Notes under the pieces: generated by a model | What the model saw: the letters and a program-made list of their open reading frames with translations, nothing else | Databases searched by the model: none | What the model was told of the DNA's origin: nothing | Program-made: the position numbers and the translations under genes | Assembly: GCA_902789445.1 (NCBI GenBank) | Contig: CADAOB010000018.1 | Location: 43,047 to 77,545 of the forward strand | Length of the DNA stretch: 34,499 nt | Reading direction: 5' to 3' | Origin: an uncultured Bacteroidia bacterium | Lineage (GTDB): Bacteria > Bacteroidota > Bacteroidia > Bacteroidales > UBA932 | Part shown: positions 1 to 8,957 of the stretch, in pieces | Position numbering within the stretch: position 1 is the first letter of the stretch | Layout: every line of letters starts with the position of its first letter

Positions 1-134
1 GAATCTCCGAACCGGTGCTGAACCTCTGCACGGTCGGCGCACGCATCCCGATGTCCGGGCAGACCGGTTCCCTCAATGTGTCGGTCGCCGCGGCCCTGGT
101 GATGTTCGAGGCCGTGCGGCAAAGAATGTCATAA
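1..134 (+). CDS. rlmB: 23S rRNA 2'-O-ribose methyltransferase, RlmB/TrmH (SpoU) family, 3' end only
   Basis: Only the last 43 codons are present; the frame starts at base 3 and stops at TAA 132-134. The residues read NLCTVGARIPMSGQTGSLNV followed by SVAAALVMFEAVRQRMS. This is the C-terminal SPOUT signature of SpoU methyltransferases: the IPM-x-G loop and the SLNVSVAAA helix form the trefoil-knot SAM-binding site and dimer interface. Family members methylate a ribose 2'-OH in rRNA or tRNA. The ARQR-like end fits RlmB (guanosine 2251 of 23S rRNA) better than tRNA TrmH, but that choice is inference because the N-terminal part lies outside the window. Confidence 0.75.
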   Translation, partial: ISEPVLNLCTVGARIPMSGQTGSLNVSVAAALVMFEAVRQRMS

Positions 135-215
135 TATTTGCAGAAGTCGGAATTATTCCGTATTTTTATCGTTCAAGCCGAAACAAAACCAAGAATCCAA
201 TAAAACAGAAGCGAT

Positions 216-995
216 ATGAAAAGAACCTGTGTCGTCCTTGCCGCATTCCTGCTCAGTTTCCTGATGGCGGATGCGCGTACTGTCAAGAAAGCTTACGATA
301 TCGATGATTTCACCGGTATCCGTGTCACCAGTGCTTTCGAGGTCGTCCTCGAACATTCCAAAGATTACAAGGTGGAAATCGAGATTTCCGAGGAATTCCT
401 GCCCTTCCTGCTGGTCAAGAACCGCGGCGGCGTGCTGGAACTCAATTTCACCCGGCTTCCGTTCCGCCTCAAACAGAAAAATCGCAGCAAGGTGGCCCAG
501 GCCGTGATCTCGATGCCCGACCTGACCTATATCGAGATGTCCGGCGCTTCGAAACTGATCAGCAACGACCAGTTCACCAATGCGATGGAGAAGGTTACCA
601 TCGACCTGAAAGGCGGCAGCGAAATCACCAATCTCAACCTGAAGGCCCCCGAGGTGGTCATCAAGCTGGCCGGTGCCTCCAAGGCCGTGATGAGCCTGCG
701 TTCGGGTGACGTGGACGCCGAACTTGCCGGCGCTTCCCGCCTGGACGTCTCCGGTGAATCCTCGGAATTCGATGTCAAGGCCAAAGGCGCTTCCCGCGTC
801 CAGGCTTCCGAATTTGACGTGGAGGACATCTCCGTCGTCGCTTCCGGCGCTTCCAATGCCGAGGTCCGCCCTTCGCGCGAGCTGACCGTGGAACTGTCCG
901 GCGCCTCCAAGTGCCGTTACTACGGAGATGAGGAGAACCTGAAGATCCGGGCCGACAAAGTGACGGGCGCCTCTTCCATCAAACACGAAAAGTAG
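216..995 (+). CDS. Exported head GIN domain (DUF2807) protein
   Basis: A 259-residue protein with a signal peptide at about residues 1-20 (hydrophobic core VVLAAFLLSFLMADA) and no lipobox cysteine. Residues 30-255 match the DUF2807 'head GIN' family, often annotated as putative auto-transporter adhesin, which is common in Bacteroidota. A G-(A/G)-S motif recurs at residues 110, 133, 153, 172, 191, 211, 229 and 251, a spacing of 18-23 residues as expected for rungs of a beta-solenoid. The first ATG directly precedes the basic n-region and is the natural start. The family has no established biochemical role; a periplasmic or surface beta-helix is inferred. The dipeptidase gene starts 13 bases downstream, so the two are probably co-transcribed. 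Confidence 0.85.
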   Translation: MKRTCVVLAAFLLSFLMADARTVKKAYDIDDFTGIRVTSAFEVVLEHSKDYKVEIEISEEFLPFLLVKNRGGVLELNFTRLPFRLKQKNRSKVAQAVISMPDLTYIEMSGASKLISNDQFTNAMEKVTIDLKGGSEITNLNLKAPEVVIKLAGASKAVMSLRSGDVDAELAGASRLDVSGESSEFDVKAKGASRVQASEFDVEDISVVASGASNAEVRPSRELTVELSGASKCRYYGDEENLKIRADKVTGASSIKHEK

Positions 996-1008
996 CGGGG
1001 GCCGGCTT

Positions 1009-2118
1009 ATGATGTTCCTGCTTGATTCCCACTGTGATGCGCCGCTGATGCTGGCCAAGGGCGCCGATTTCGGCCGGCGGGTTGAACAGGGTTGCACCCC
1101 CGGCCGTTTCCCGATAACCCATGTCGATTTCCCGCGGATGAAGAAGGGGGGCGTCAACGGCTCCTTCTTCGCCATCTACACGTCGAACGCCCTTTCGCCC
1201 GACCGGGCGACCAGCCGGGCGCTCGAACTGGTCGCCAAGGTCTATGACATCGTGGAGCAGAACCCCGACAAGGCGGCCCTGACCACGACGCCCGCGCAAG
1301 CCCGCCGCAATGCCCGTAACGGCCTGATTTCCGTTTTCATGGGCATGGAGAACGGCGCTCCGATCCAGAAGGACCTTTCCCTTTTGCGAATGTTCAACCG
1401 CATGGGTATCACCTATATGACCCTGACGCACGCCCGCAGCAACGAGATCTGCGACTCCTGCACCTCGCCCGAGCCGCGCTGGGGCGGCCTGAGCCCCTTC
1501 GGCCGCGAAGTGGTTGCGGAAATGAACCGGCTGGGGATGCTGATCGACGTGTCGCATATCTCCGACGATTCGTTCTGGGACGTGCTGAAATATTCGAAGG
1601 CTCCCGTGGTGGCGACCCACTCCTGCTGCCGGGCCCTGAGCGACCATCCCCGCAACATGACCGACGAGATGATCGTGGCCATGGCCGAAAAGGGCGGTGT
1701 GATCCAGATCAATTTCTACCCCTCTTTCCTCGACAAATCCTATGCGGCGAAAGCCTCGGACCTGATCGACGAGCAGGAGGCGGCCCAGGATGCCTGGCTG
1801 GAAGACCCTGCCGATCCGGCGCGCCAGCAGCGGATGCAGGCGGCCATCGATGCGCTCAAGGCCGTGCCGCGTCCGTCCTACAAGAAGATCGTCGACCACA
1901 TCGACCATGTCGTCCGGCTGGTCGGTGTCAAGCATGTGGGCCTGGGCAGCGACTTCGACGGCATCGAAGCCTGTCCCGACGGTCTCGAAGACATCAGCAA
2001 GATGCAGAAAGTCATCATCGAACTGCGCAAGCGCGGCTACTCCGACTATGAGATCCGCCACATTGCCGGCGGCAATTTCCTTCGGGTGCTCGAGCAGGTG
2101 CAGCGGATGAGCGAATAA
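1009..2118 (+). CDS. Membrane dipeptidase family (peptidase M19, renal-dipeptidase-like)
   Basis: A 369-residue TIM-barrel amidohydrolase of the M19 family, which cleaves dipeptides (including some with D-residues) using two zinc ions. Visible metal ligands: the H-x-D pair in DSHCD (residues 6-10), bridging Glu114 in MGMENG, His183 in DVSHIS and His204 in ATHSCC. The conserved GLGSDFDG motif carries the C-terminal barrel Asp (Asp315). No signal peptide is present: the protein begins almost at the first barrel strand, so it is probably cytoplasmic. The start could be either of two adjacent ATG codons. It lies 13 bases after the GIN-domain gene and 13 bases before the rhamnosidase ATG. A role in recycling peptides is inference. 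Confidence 0.92.
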   Translation: MMFLLDSHCDAPLMLAKGADFGRRVEQGCTPGRFPITHVDFPRMKKGGVNGSFFAIYTSNALSPDRATSRALELVAKVYDIVEQNPDKAALTTTPAQARRNARNGLISVFMGMENGAPIQKDLSLLRMFNRMGITYMTLTHARSNEICDSCTSPEPRWGGLSPFGREVVAEMNRLGMLIDVSHISDDSFWDVLKYSKAPVVATHSCCRALSDHPRNMTDEMIVAMAEKGGVIQINFYPSFLDKSYAAKASDLIDEQEAAQDAWLEDPADPARQQRMQAAIDALKAVPRPSYKKIVDHIDHVVRLVGVKHVGLGSDFDGIEACPDGLEDISKMQKVIIELRKRGYSDYEIRHIAGGNFLRVLEQVQRMSE

Positions 2119-2131
2119 ATTGATTAACGCC

Positions 2132-5100
2132 ATGAAACGATTCTTATTGGTTGTTGCGGCAGCCTCTCTGCTATTCTCATGCAAACACGTGCCGGAAGCT
2201 CCTTTCTCGGTGACGGACCTGCAAGTCGATTATATGACAGCCCCGCTGGGCATCGATACGCCAACGCCGCGCTTCAGCTGGAAAATGGAAAGCGAGCGCT
2301 ACGAACAGCGCCAGGCGGCTTACCGGATCGTCGTGGAGGAAGCCACCGGCGGTGCGCCGGTCTGGACTTCCGAACCGAATCCTTCCGAGGTCTCGGTGGG
2401 CGTGGTGTATCAGGGAACGCCCCTCAAGCCCTGCACGCGCTACAACTGGACCGTGACGGTCTGGAACGCTGCGTCGGATTCCGCCAAGGCGACTTCCTGC
2501 TTCGAGACCGGCCTGATGGACAGCGGCTGGTCCGGGGCGAAATGGATTTCCAGCGGACAGCCGCATTTCTCGAAATACCGCTCGCAGTACCGCATCGATT
2601 TCGACCTGCAGGCCAGCGGCACGGATCCCGCGCCTGTCTTCGACTTCGGCCGGAAGGATGACGACAATTATGTCCGGCTGTGCATGAATGCTTCCGGACT
2701 GACGCTTTCCCATGTCACGGAAGGGACGGAGACGAAAGACTATGAAACTGCCCTCGCGAAACTTCCGGCCCACATGGCCGTCCGCGTCGTGGCCCACGAC
2801 TACGCAAAAGGATACAAGGTCTGGCTGATGGCCGACGGAACGCCCCTCAACAAGGAGCCGGTCTCGATCCGGCCGTATCCCGAAGCGGTATGGAAACCCG
2901 ACTGCCGCTTCCACCAGCTGGCATTCTCCCAGAAGACACCCGGCGGCAAAGCCGTCTTTTCGAATCTCACCGTCACGGAAGATGTGTGGGACAGCACGCT
3001 ATACCATAGCGACGCTTCGTATGAAGTGTCGGACGCCCGGCCGCTGGTCGTTTCCCCGGCCGAGGAGAGCGGTGCTCCGATGCTGCGCCGGACGTTCAAT
3101 GTCGGGAAATCCCTGGCCTCCGCCCGCCTCTATACGACGGCGCGCGGCATCTACGAATACCAGATCAACGGCAAGCGCCTGGGCGATGACTGGTTCAATC
3201 CCGGTTCGACCGACTATCGCTATCGGATCCTCTACAACACCTACGACATAACACCGCTGCTGCACAAGGGCTTCAATGCGATCGGCGCCTGTCTGGGCGC
3301 AGGCTGGTACAGCGATTTCACGGGCTATGCCACCGCCTGGCAGGACCAGTTCGGCACCGAATTGTCCCTGCTGGCCAAGATCGTGCTGACCTATACCGAC
3401 GGCAGCCAGGAGACGATCGTCTCCGATGCTTCCTGGCTGGCCTGCAACAAGGGCCCCATCCTCAGCGACAGTTTCCAGAACGGCGAAGACTACGACGCCC
3501 GCCGGGAGCTTGACGGATGGAGCCAGCCCCGTTTCCCCGACGAGGACTGGATCCCCGCCCGCGAAGTGACCGCGCCGGCTGACAGCGTGAAGATCCAGTA
3601 CTATATCGGTTCTCCCGTCCGTTCCCAGGAAGTGCTCAAGGCTGTGGCTGTGTCCGAACCCCGTCCGGGCGTATTCGTCTATGACATGGGCCAGAACATG
3701 GTGGGCGTGCCGCGCATCCGGCTCAACGGCGAGCGGGGCCGCGAGATTACGTTCCGCTACGGCGAGATGATCTATCCCACCGAAGTGCCGGAAGATCCGA
3801 TGCCGCCCCTGGACTCGGCGGTCTATGCCCAGCGGCGGGGACTGGTCTATACCGAGAACTACCGCGGCGCCCTGTCCACCGACCATTATATCCTGCGCGG
3901 CGGCGGCGCGGAAGTGTTCCAGCCGCATTTCACTTTCCACGGCTATCGCTACATCGAGATCCACGGGCTGGACAAGGCGCTTCCCCTGGAAGCGGTCGAG
4001 GGCGTGGTGCTCCATTCGGTGGGCGAACTGCTGAGTGGCTTCGAGACCTCTGACGCCGATGTCAACCGCCTCTACCAGAATATCATCTGGGGCCAGCGCG
4101 GCAATTTCCTCTCCATCCCGACCGACTGCCCGCAGCGCGACGAACGGATGGGCTGGATGGGCGATGCGCAGGTGTTCGTCCGCGCGGCATCCTACAATAT
4201 GAATGTGAATCCGTTCTTCACGCGCTGGTTCCACTCCCTGCGCGACATCCAGGGCGAGGACGGAAGCTACTGCGACTTTGTGCCGAAGGTGGGCCGTCCG
4301 CCGTACGGATCGGACAAGGGCGGGGGCTCGATGGGCTGGATGGAAGCCGGCATCATCATCCCCTGGCAACTGTACCTGCAGTACGGCGACACGGAATTCC
4401 TGCGCGGACACTATGCGTCGATGTGCGCCTACATGGACTATCTGCAGCAGCGGGCGGTAGGGGATATCCAGCCCGGCAGCGGCTATGGCGACTGGGTGGC
4501 GCTGGAGCACACCAATTCGCCCCTCACCAATACGGCTTACTATGCCTACGATGCGATGCTGATGGAAAAGATGGCCACGGCCCTCGGCCGCTATGCCGAT
4601 GCGGCGCGCTGGCAGGCGCTCTATGAACGCATCAAGACGGCCTTCAACCGGGAATTCGTGGGCCCCGACGGCATCACGAAGGAATCCCGCCACGTGCCGC
4701 CCTACAACGAATGGATCGCCGGCGGATCGGATGCCAGTTTCAAGGCCAATACCCAGACTTCGTATGTCGTGCCGCTGCAGGCCGACCTCTTCGACCCGGC
4801 GCACAAGGCGCTGGCCATCCAGAATCTGGTGGGCAACCTGGCGGAGCACGGCTATACCCTGACCACCGGTTTCATCGGTACCCCGTATCTGAATCTCGTC
4901 CTCTCGCGCAACGGCTATGATGCCGTGGCCTACAAGCTGTTCGAGCAGCGGGCCTATCCGTCCTGGCTGTACCCGGTGCTCCAGGGCGCCACGACCATGT
5001 GGGAACGCTGGAATTCCTATACCATCAAACGGGGTTTCGGCCCGGTGGAGATGAATTCCTTCAACCACTATGCCTTCGGCGCCATTGGTGGGAGATCCTC

Positions 5101-5286
5101 GACGACGGTTTGGTGCAGTTCGACTTTACCGTACCCGCCAATACGACGGCTGAGCTGCAGCTTCCCATGGAGGACGCCAACGGCGTGGAGGTCGTCCTGG
5201 GAGCCGCGTATGCCAAGGCTTCCGATACGGGAGCGGCCGGTCGTTACCAGCTGCCTTCCGGCAAGTACCGTTTTATCGTCAGATAA
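2132..5286 (+). CDS. Alpha-L-rhamnosidase lipoprotein (GH78), frame broken near its 3' end
   Basis: GH78 enzymes remove terminal alpha-L-rhamnose from plant glycans such as rhamnogalacturonan and flavonoid glycosides. I start at ATG 2132, because it gives a clean SPII signal with lipobox LLFSC (Cys17); the TTG 12 bases upstream is less likely. N-terminal beta domains come first, then the (alpha/alpha)6 barrel with [17 protein letters not shown] at about 664-680 (Asp665, Asp670, Glu671, Asp678) and MWERW (Glu958), so the catalytic machinery is intact. After [10 protein letters not shown] (base 5087) the family's usual EWLYR...GYKH segment is absent and the C-terminal sandwich resumes at WEILDDG in a different frame, ending at TAA 5284-5286. 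The total length is not a multiple of three. Either a natural deletion of about 50 codons or an assembly error would explain this. The 3' end overlaps convergent deoD by 8 bases. Confidence 0.85.
5080..5102 (+). other. Apparent out-of-frame deletion junction inside the GH78 gene
   Basis: Upstream frame (codon starts at 2 modulo 3) encodes [11 protein letters not shown]. Within a few bases, family-like sequence ([20 protein letters not shown]) continues in the next frame. In typical GH78 proteins about 50 residues (EWLYR...VAGI...GYKH...PYG) separate these motifs. If translated as read, the ribosome would stay in the first frame and run antisense through all of deoD to a stop at 6002-6004, giving about 300 unrelated residues. 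Confidence 0.7.
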
Positions 5287-5986
5287 GCGAGAGCGCCACC
5301 TCCATCATGCCGGTGAACGTCGTGCGGCGCGCTTCGGCGTCCAGCACCTCACCGGTGAGCAGGTGGTCGGAAATCGTACAGATCGTCAGCGCGCGCCGTC
5401 CGGCGCGTGCTGCGTTCATATAGAGGGCGGCCGCTTCCATTTCCACGGCCAGCACGCCCATCTTCCGCCAGCTCTCCGACTGGGGATTGTCGGAGTAGAA
5501 CGTATCGGACGAGAGGATGTTGCCCACCTTGAAACGGAGTCCGCGCCTCTCGCAGCATTCGACGGCTTTGCGCAGCAGGGTGAAATCGGCGATCGGCGCG
5601 AAACTGCCGGGCAGGCCGAACTGGGCACCGTAGTTCGAATCGGTGCAGGCGCCCTGGGCGATGACGATGTCCCCCAGTTTCAGCTCGGGGTCGTTGGCCC
5701 CGGCCGATCCGACCCGGATGATGGCCTCCACCCCGTAGAAATTGAACAGTTCATAGGAGTAGATGCCGATCGAGGGGATGCCCATGCCGTGGCCCATCAC
5801 GCTGACGGGCTTCCCGTCAAAGCTGCCGGTATAGCCCAGCATCCCGCGGACGTCGTTGAACAGGACAGGGTCTTTCAGATAGTTTTCAGCCATGAATTTG
5901 GCACGGAGCGGATCGCCGGCCATCAGCACGGTCGGGGCGATCTGGCCGTATTGGGCTCCGATATGGGGGGTAGGGGTATTCGCCAT
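5279..5986 (-). CDS. deoD: Purine-nucleoside phosphorylase, DeoD type
   Basis: A 235-residue hexameric-type nucleoside phosphorylase, close to the usual 235-240 residues. It splits purine (deoxy)ribonucleosides with phosphate to the free base and (deoxy)ribose 1-phosphate in cytoplasmic purine salvage. Motifs: His8 near the N-terminus, GDPLRAK (Gly24, Arg28) for phosphate, [14 protein letters not shown] (68-80), RVGSAGA (91-97), VEMEAAALY (Glu182, Met183, Glu184) for ribose, and Asp207 in TISDHLL as the catalytic acid that separates purine from uridine enzymes. ATG at 5984-5986 follows an AT-rich leader. It stands alone on the minus strand and overlaps the rhamnosidase 3' end tail-to-tail by 8 bases. 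Confidence 0.95.
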   Translation of the reverse strand: MANTPTPHIGAQYGQIAPTVLMAGDPLRAKFMAENYLKDPVLFNDVRGMLGYTGSFDGKPVSVMGHGMGIPSIGIYSYELFNFYGVEAIIRVGSAGANDPELKLGDIVIAQGACTDSNYGAQFGLPGSFAPIADFTLLRKAVECCERRGLRFKVGNILSSDTFYSDNPQSESWRKMGVLAVEMEAAALYMNAARAGRRALTICTISDHLLTGEVLDAEARRTTFTGMMEVALSLI

Positions 5987-6007
5987 GTTTTTTTGATTCT
6001 ATGATGA

Positions 6008-6015
6008 CAAAGATA
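6008..6015 (-). promoter_or_regulatory. Probable -7 element of the deoD promoter (TATCTTTG)
   Basis: Read on the minus strand, the sequence is an exact match to the Bacteroidota -7 consensus TAnnTTTG, 22 bases upstream of the deoD ATG. No clear -33 TTTG is visible at the usual 19-21 base spacing, so only the -7 box is called. Confidence 0.45.
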
Positions 6016-6060
6016 CAAAAAAACGGATGAATCCTTTTTTTTTGTAACTTGCCGATTATT

Positions 6061-7014
6061 ATGAAAAGAGCGCTTCCCTTCTGCCTGACGCTGCTCCTGC
6101 TGCTGGCCTTCTTCCCGCTTTCGGGGCAGGAGATCCTGAAGCCTTTCGTCTTTACCCCGCAGTGGACGCCGCAAGCCCAGTTCGCCGGCTACTATGCGGC
6201 CCTGGAAAAGGGCTTCTACCGCGAAGAGGGGCTTGACGTGAAGATCGTGCATCCGTCTTCCACCAGTTCCGCAATGGACCGGATTATCGGAAATCAGAGC
6301 GATGCCACGACCCTGCAGCTGGCCCAGGCGCTCGAACTGGTCGACAGCGGCATCGAACTGGTCCACATCCTGCAGACTTCGATGAACAACGGGCTGGTCC
6401 TGGTTTCGCGCACGGATGTCAGTCCGCTGACCCTTACCGGTGCCCGGGTGGCCACCTGGCGGGCCGGCTTCGCCCAGATTGCCGAATGCATGTCGGCCGA
6501 GCTGAATCTGGAATACGAATGGATCCAGGCGGCCGAGATCATCAATCTCTATGTCGTCGGTGCGGTGGACGCCACGCTGGCGATGTCCTACAACGAATAT
6601 TACCAGCTGCTCCAGACAGACCTGATTCCTTCGGAAAACAGTGTTTACCGCTTCAGCGAGCACGGTTTCAATATCCAGGAGGACGGCATCTACATGAGCC
6701 GTTCCGCTTACCGGAAAGACCCGGACCGCGCCCAGCGCTTCGCCCGGGCCAGCCGCCGGGGCTGGGAATGGGTCCGGGACAATCCCGAAGAAGCGCTCGA
6801 TATCGTGATGACCTATGTCAAGCGGGGCAACACGGCCACGAACCGGATCCTGCAGAAAAAAATGCTCGACGAAGTCCTGCGCCTGCAGCTTGACCAGAAG
6901 AGCGGGCGGCCTGAATTCCGCCTGGTTCCGGCCATGGTCGATCAGGCTTCCGACCTGATGTACCGCAACGGGATGCTGAAACGCCCGATCAAGATAGAGG
7001 AGATCCTGCCGTGA
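6061..7014 (+). CDS. Periplasmic THI5/NMT1-like (ABC-type) substrate-binding protein
   Basis: A 317-residue protein from ATG 6061; an in-frame TTG at 6049 gives only a short extension ahead of the signal peptide and is rejected. Residues 1-23 form a signal peptide ending PLSGQ. The rest resembles the NMT1/THI5-like periplasmic binding fold: FTPQWTPQAQFAGYY at the start of the mature protein, ALEKGFYREEGLDV, the DATTLQLAQALEL segment, then LYVVGAVDATLAMSYNEYY in lobe 2. Relatives bind pyrimidine precursors of thiamine, sulfonates or other small ligands; the ligand here cannot be read. No ABC permease or ATPase lies nearby. The stop overlaps the GTG start of the phosphatase gene (GTGA), which implies translational coupling and suggests a ligand-sensing role instead of uptake (inference). 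Confidence 0.85.
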   Translation: MKRALPFCLTLLLLLAFFPLSGQEILKPFVFTPQWTPQAQFAGYYAALEKGFYREEGLDVKIVHPSSTSSAMDRIIGNQSDATTLQLAQALELVDSGIELVHILQTSMNNGLVLVSRTDVSPLTLTGARVATWRAGFAQIAECMSAELNLEYEWIQAAEIINLYVVGAVDATLAMSYNEYYQLLQTDLIPSENSVYRFSEHGFNIQEDGIYMSRSAYRKDPDRAQRFARASRRGWEWVRDNPEEALDIVMTYVKRGNTATNRILQKKMLDEVLRLQLDQKSGRPEFRLVPAMVDQASDLMYRNGMLKRPIKIEEILP

Positions 7015-8957
7015 AACTGAAGCTCTCCGCCCCGGATTTCGTACGGCGCTCGCTCTCTTCCCGCCTGAGCGTCCTGCTGGCCCTGCTGTTCGGTATCCTG
7101 ATGCTGGCAGCACTGGATTACGTCTTCACCCAGACGCGCAAGGGTGCCCGCCAGGAGGCGGAAGGCCGCGCCGAGCAGGTGCTGGACAACACGGTCCTGC
7201 GCGTGAACGGCATTCTCGAAGACGTGGAGATTGCCGCCGACAATCTCGAGTGGCTCATCCTCCGCGATATCACCGATCCCGACAAGATGCGGGAATACTC
7301 CAACGAGATCGTTCGGAACAACGCGATCCTCAACAGCTGTTCCGTCTCGTTCGAGCCGTATTTCTATCCGGAAAAAGGCCGGTACTACTCCATTTTTTCC
7401 TATCGGGGACCGGATGACACCGTGCTCTGGAAGCAGGAAGGCGATGACAGCTACCAGTATTTTTACTTGGATTGGTACCTGATGCCCAGGCTGTTGCAGA
7501 AGCCCTGCTGGACGGAGCCCTACAACGATCTCGAAGAGACCGACGACAAGGTGATGGATACCGGCATGATCGTCTCCTACTGCAAACCGATTTTCACGGC
7601 CGACAGCGTCTTTGTCGGTTCCTTCTCGCTCGACGTGTCGCTCCAGTGGCTTTCCGAGACGATTTCCGCCGTCCGGCCCTATCCCAATGCCTATTGCATC
7701 CTGGTCGGCCGTGGTGGGACCTATCTGGTCCATCCCGATCCGGAGAAACTGTTCTTCCAGACGATCTTCACCGAAGGGCTGGATCATCCCGATCCTGAAG
7801 CTTATGAACTGGGAAGGGCCATGCGCGAGCGGAAGCAGGGGATGATGGAGATGAAACTCGGCGGCGAGAAGAACTATGTGTTCTACAAATCGCTGCCCAA
7901 TATCGACTGGAGCGTGGCCATCATCTGCCCGGACAGCGACATCTTCGGCCCGCTCGATATGCTGCACCGCACGGTCGTCATCATCGTGCTGATGGGCCTG
8001 CTGCTGATGATGCTGCTGGCCGCCTGGCTGATCCACCGCCAGCTTTTGCCGCTCAGGACCCTGGCCGTACAGGCGGAATCCATCGCTGCCGGCAATCTCG
8101 AGAAAGTCCTGCCCGCGATGGATCGCGACGACGAGATCGGCGTCCTGAGTCAGTCGTTCCGCGACATGCAGTCGTCCCTGGTCCGGCAGATCGATGAACT
8201 GACCAAGGCGACGGCCGCCCGCGAACGGCTTGACCGGGAGCTGCAGATTGCCCGCGGCATCCAGATGGCCATGGTCCCGCACACCTTCCCCGAACGCGAA
8301 GACATCGACCTCTATGCCCTGATGACGCCGGCCCGTGAAGTGGGCGGCGACCTCTACGACTTCTTCATTGAAGACGAAAAACTGTATTTCTGTATCGGGG
8401 ACGTGAGCGGCAAGGGAATTCCCGCCAGCCTGATGATGGCGGTTGCCAAATCGATGTTCCGGATCCTGGCCAAGCAGGGCCTGCCGCCGGCCGACATCGC
8501 GCGGCAGATCAACGACATCGCTGCGGAAGACAATGCGCAGATGATCTTTGTCACCATGTTCTTCGGCACCCTCGACCTGTCCACGGGCGTACTGTCCTAC
8601 TGCAATGCCGGGCACAACGCCCCCGTCGTCTTGCGGCACAAGAAAGGCAAGGCCTATTTCCTCCCCTGCAAACCCAATATGGCCATCGGCATCATGGCGG
8701 GCTTCGAATTCGAAGGGGAAACACTGGAAGATTTCCGGGGCGATACCCTGTTTGTCTATACCGACGGGCTCAACGAAGCGGAGAATGCCGCGCACGAGCA
8801 GTTCGGCAACGAGCGGATGCTGGAAATCCTCGGAGAGAATCAGCGCAAGGGCGCCCGGGACATCATCGAAATAATGAATCAGGCCGTCGCTGCCCACGTG
8901 GATGGCGCTGAGGCAAGCGACGACCTGACGATGCTCTGTGTCCGGATGGCGAAGTGA
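7011..8957 (+). CDS. Membrane sensor PP2C phosphatase: extracytoplasmic sensor, HAMP, SpoIIE/RsbU domain
   Basis: A 648-residue protein starting at GTG 7011. A first membrane helix lies at about 20-40, then a periplasmic region of about 280 residues resembling dCache sensors (YYSIFSYRG, GSFSLDVSLQWLSE, ILVGRGGTYLVHPD). A second helix at about 322-343 leads into a HAMP domain (345-395, with PLRTLAVQAESIAAGNLE) and a short coiled linker. The SpoIIE/PP2C domain fills 415-648: EVGGDLYDF (Asp447, Asp450) and GDVSGKG (Asp464) supply Mn/Mg ligands, and SDDLTMLCVRM closes the domain. RsbU-type enzymes dephosphorylate a serine on an anti-anti-sigma (STAS) protein. No STAS or kinase gene is in the window. 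The gene overlaps the binding-protein gene by four bases and abuts the htpG stop with no gap. Confidence 0.93.
   Translation: MKLKLSAPDFVRRSLSSRLSVLLALLFGILMLAALDYVFTQTRKGARQEAEGRAEQVLDNTVLRVNGILEDVEIAADNLEWLILRDITDPDKMREYSNEIVRNNAILNSCSVSFEPYFYPEKGRYYSIFSYRGPDDTVLWKQEGDDSYQYFYLDWYLMPRLLQKPCWTEPYNDLEETDDKVMDTGMIVSYCKPIFTADSVFVGSFSLDVSLQWLSETISAVRPYPNAYCILVGRGGTYLVHPDPEKLFFQTIFTEGLDHPDPEAYELGRAMRERKQGMMEMKLGGEKNYVFYKSLPNIDWSVAIICPDSDIFGPLDMLHRTVVIIVLMGLLLMMLLAAWLIHRQLLPLRTLAVQAESIAAGNLEKVLPAMDRDDEIGVLSQSFRDMQSSLVRQIDELTKATAARERLDRELQIARGIQMAMVPHTFPEREDIDLYALMTPAREVGGDLYDFFIEDEKLYFCIGDVSGKGIPASLMMAVAKSMFRILAKQGLPPADIARQINDIAAEDNAQMIFVTMFFGTLDLSTGVLSYCNAGHNAPVVLRHKKGKAYFLPCKPNMAIGIMAGFEFEGETLEDFRGDTLFVYTDGLNEAENAAHEQFGNERMLEILGENQRKGARDIIEIMNQAVAAHVDGAEASDDLTMLCVRMAK

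Noticed and set aside
131-140. Promoter-like AATATTTG before the GIN-domain gene
   Set aside because: One mismatch in the -7 box and no -33 element at suitable spacing.
2999-5068. A 689-codon open frame on the minus strand
   Set aside because: It is a shadow of the high-GC rhamnosidase gene: histidine/arginine/glycine-rich composition, no recognisable domain, fully antisense to a strong coding region.
2120-6004. A continuous 1294-codon reading frame that would fuse the rhamnosidase to a further 300 residues
   Set aside because: After base 5087 the frame encodes arginine- and glycine-rich sequence antisense to deoD with no GH78 similarity, while the true C-terminus lies in another frame ending at 5286.
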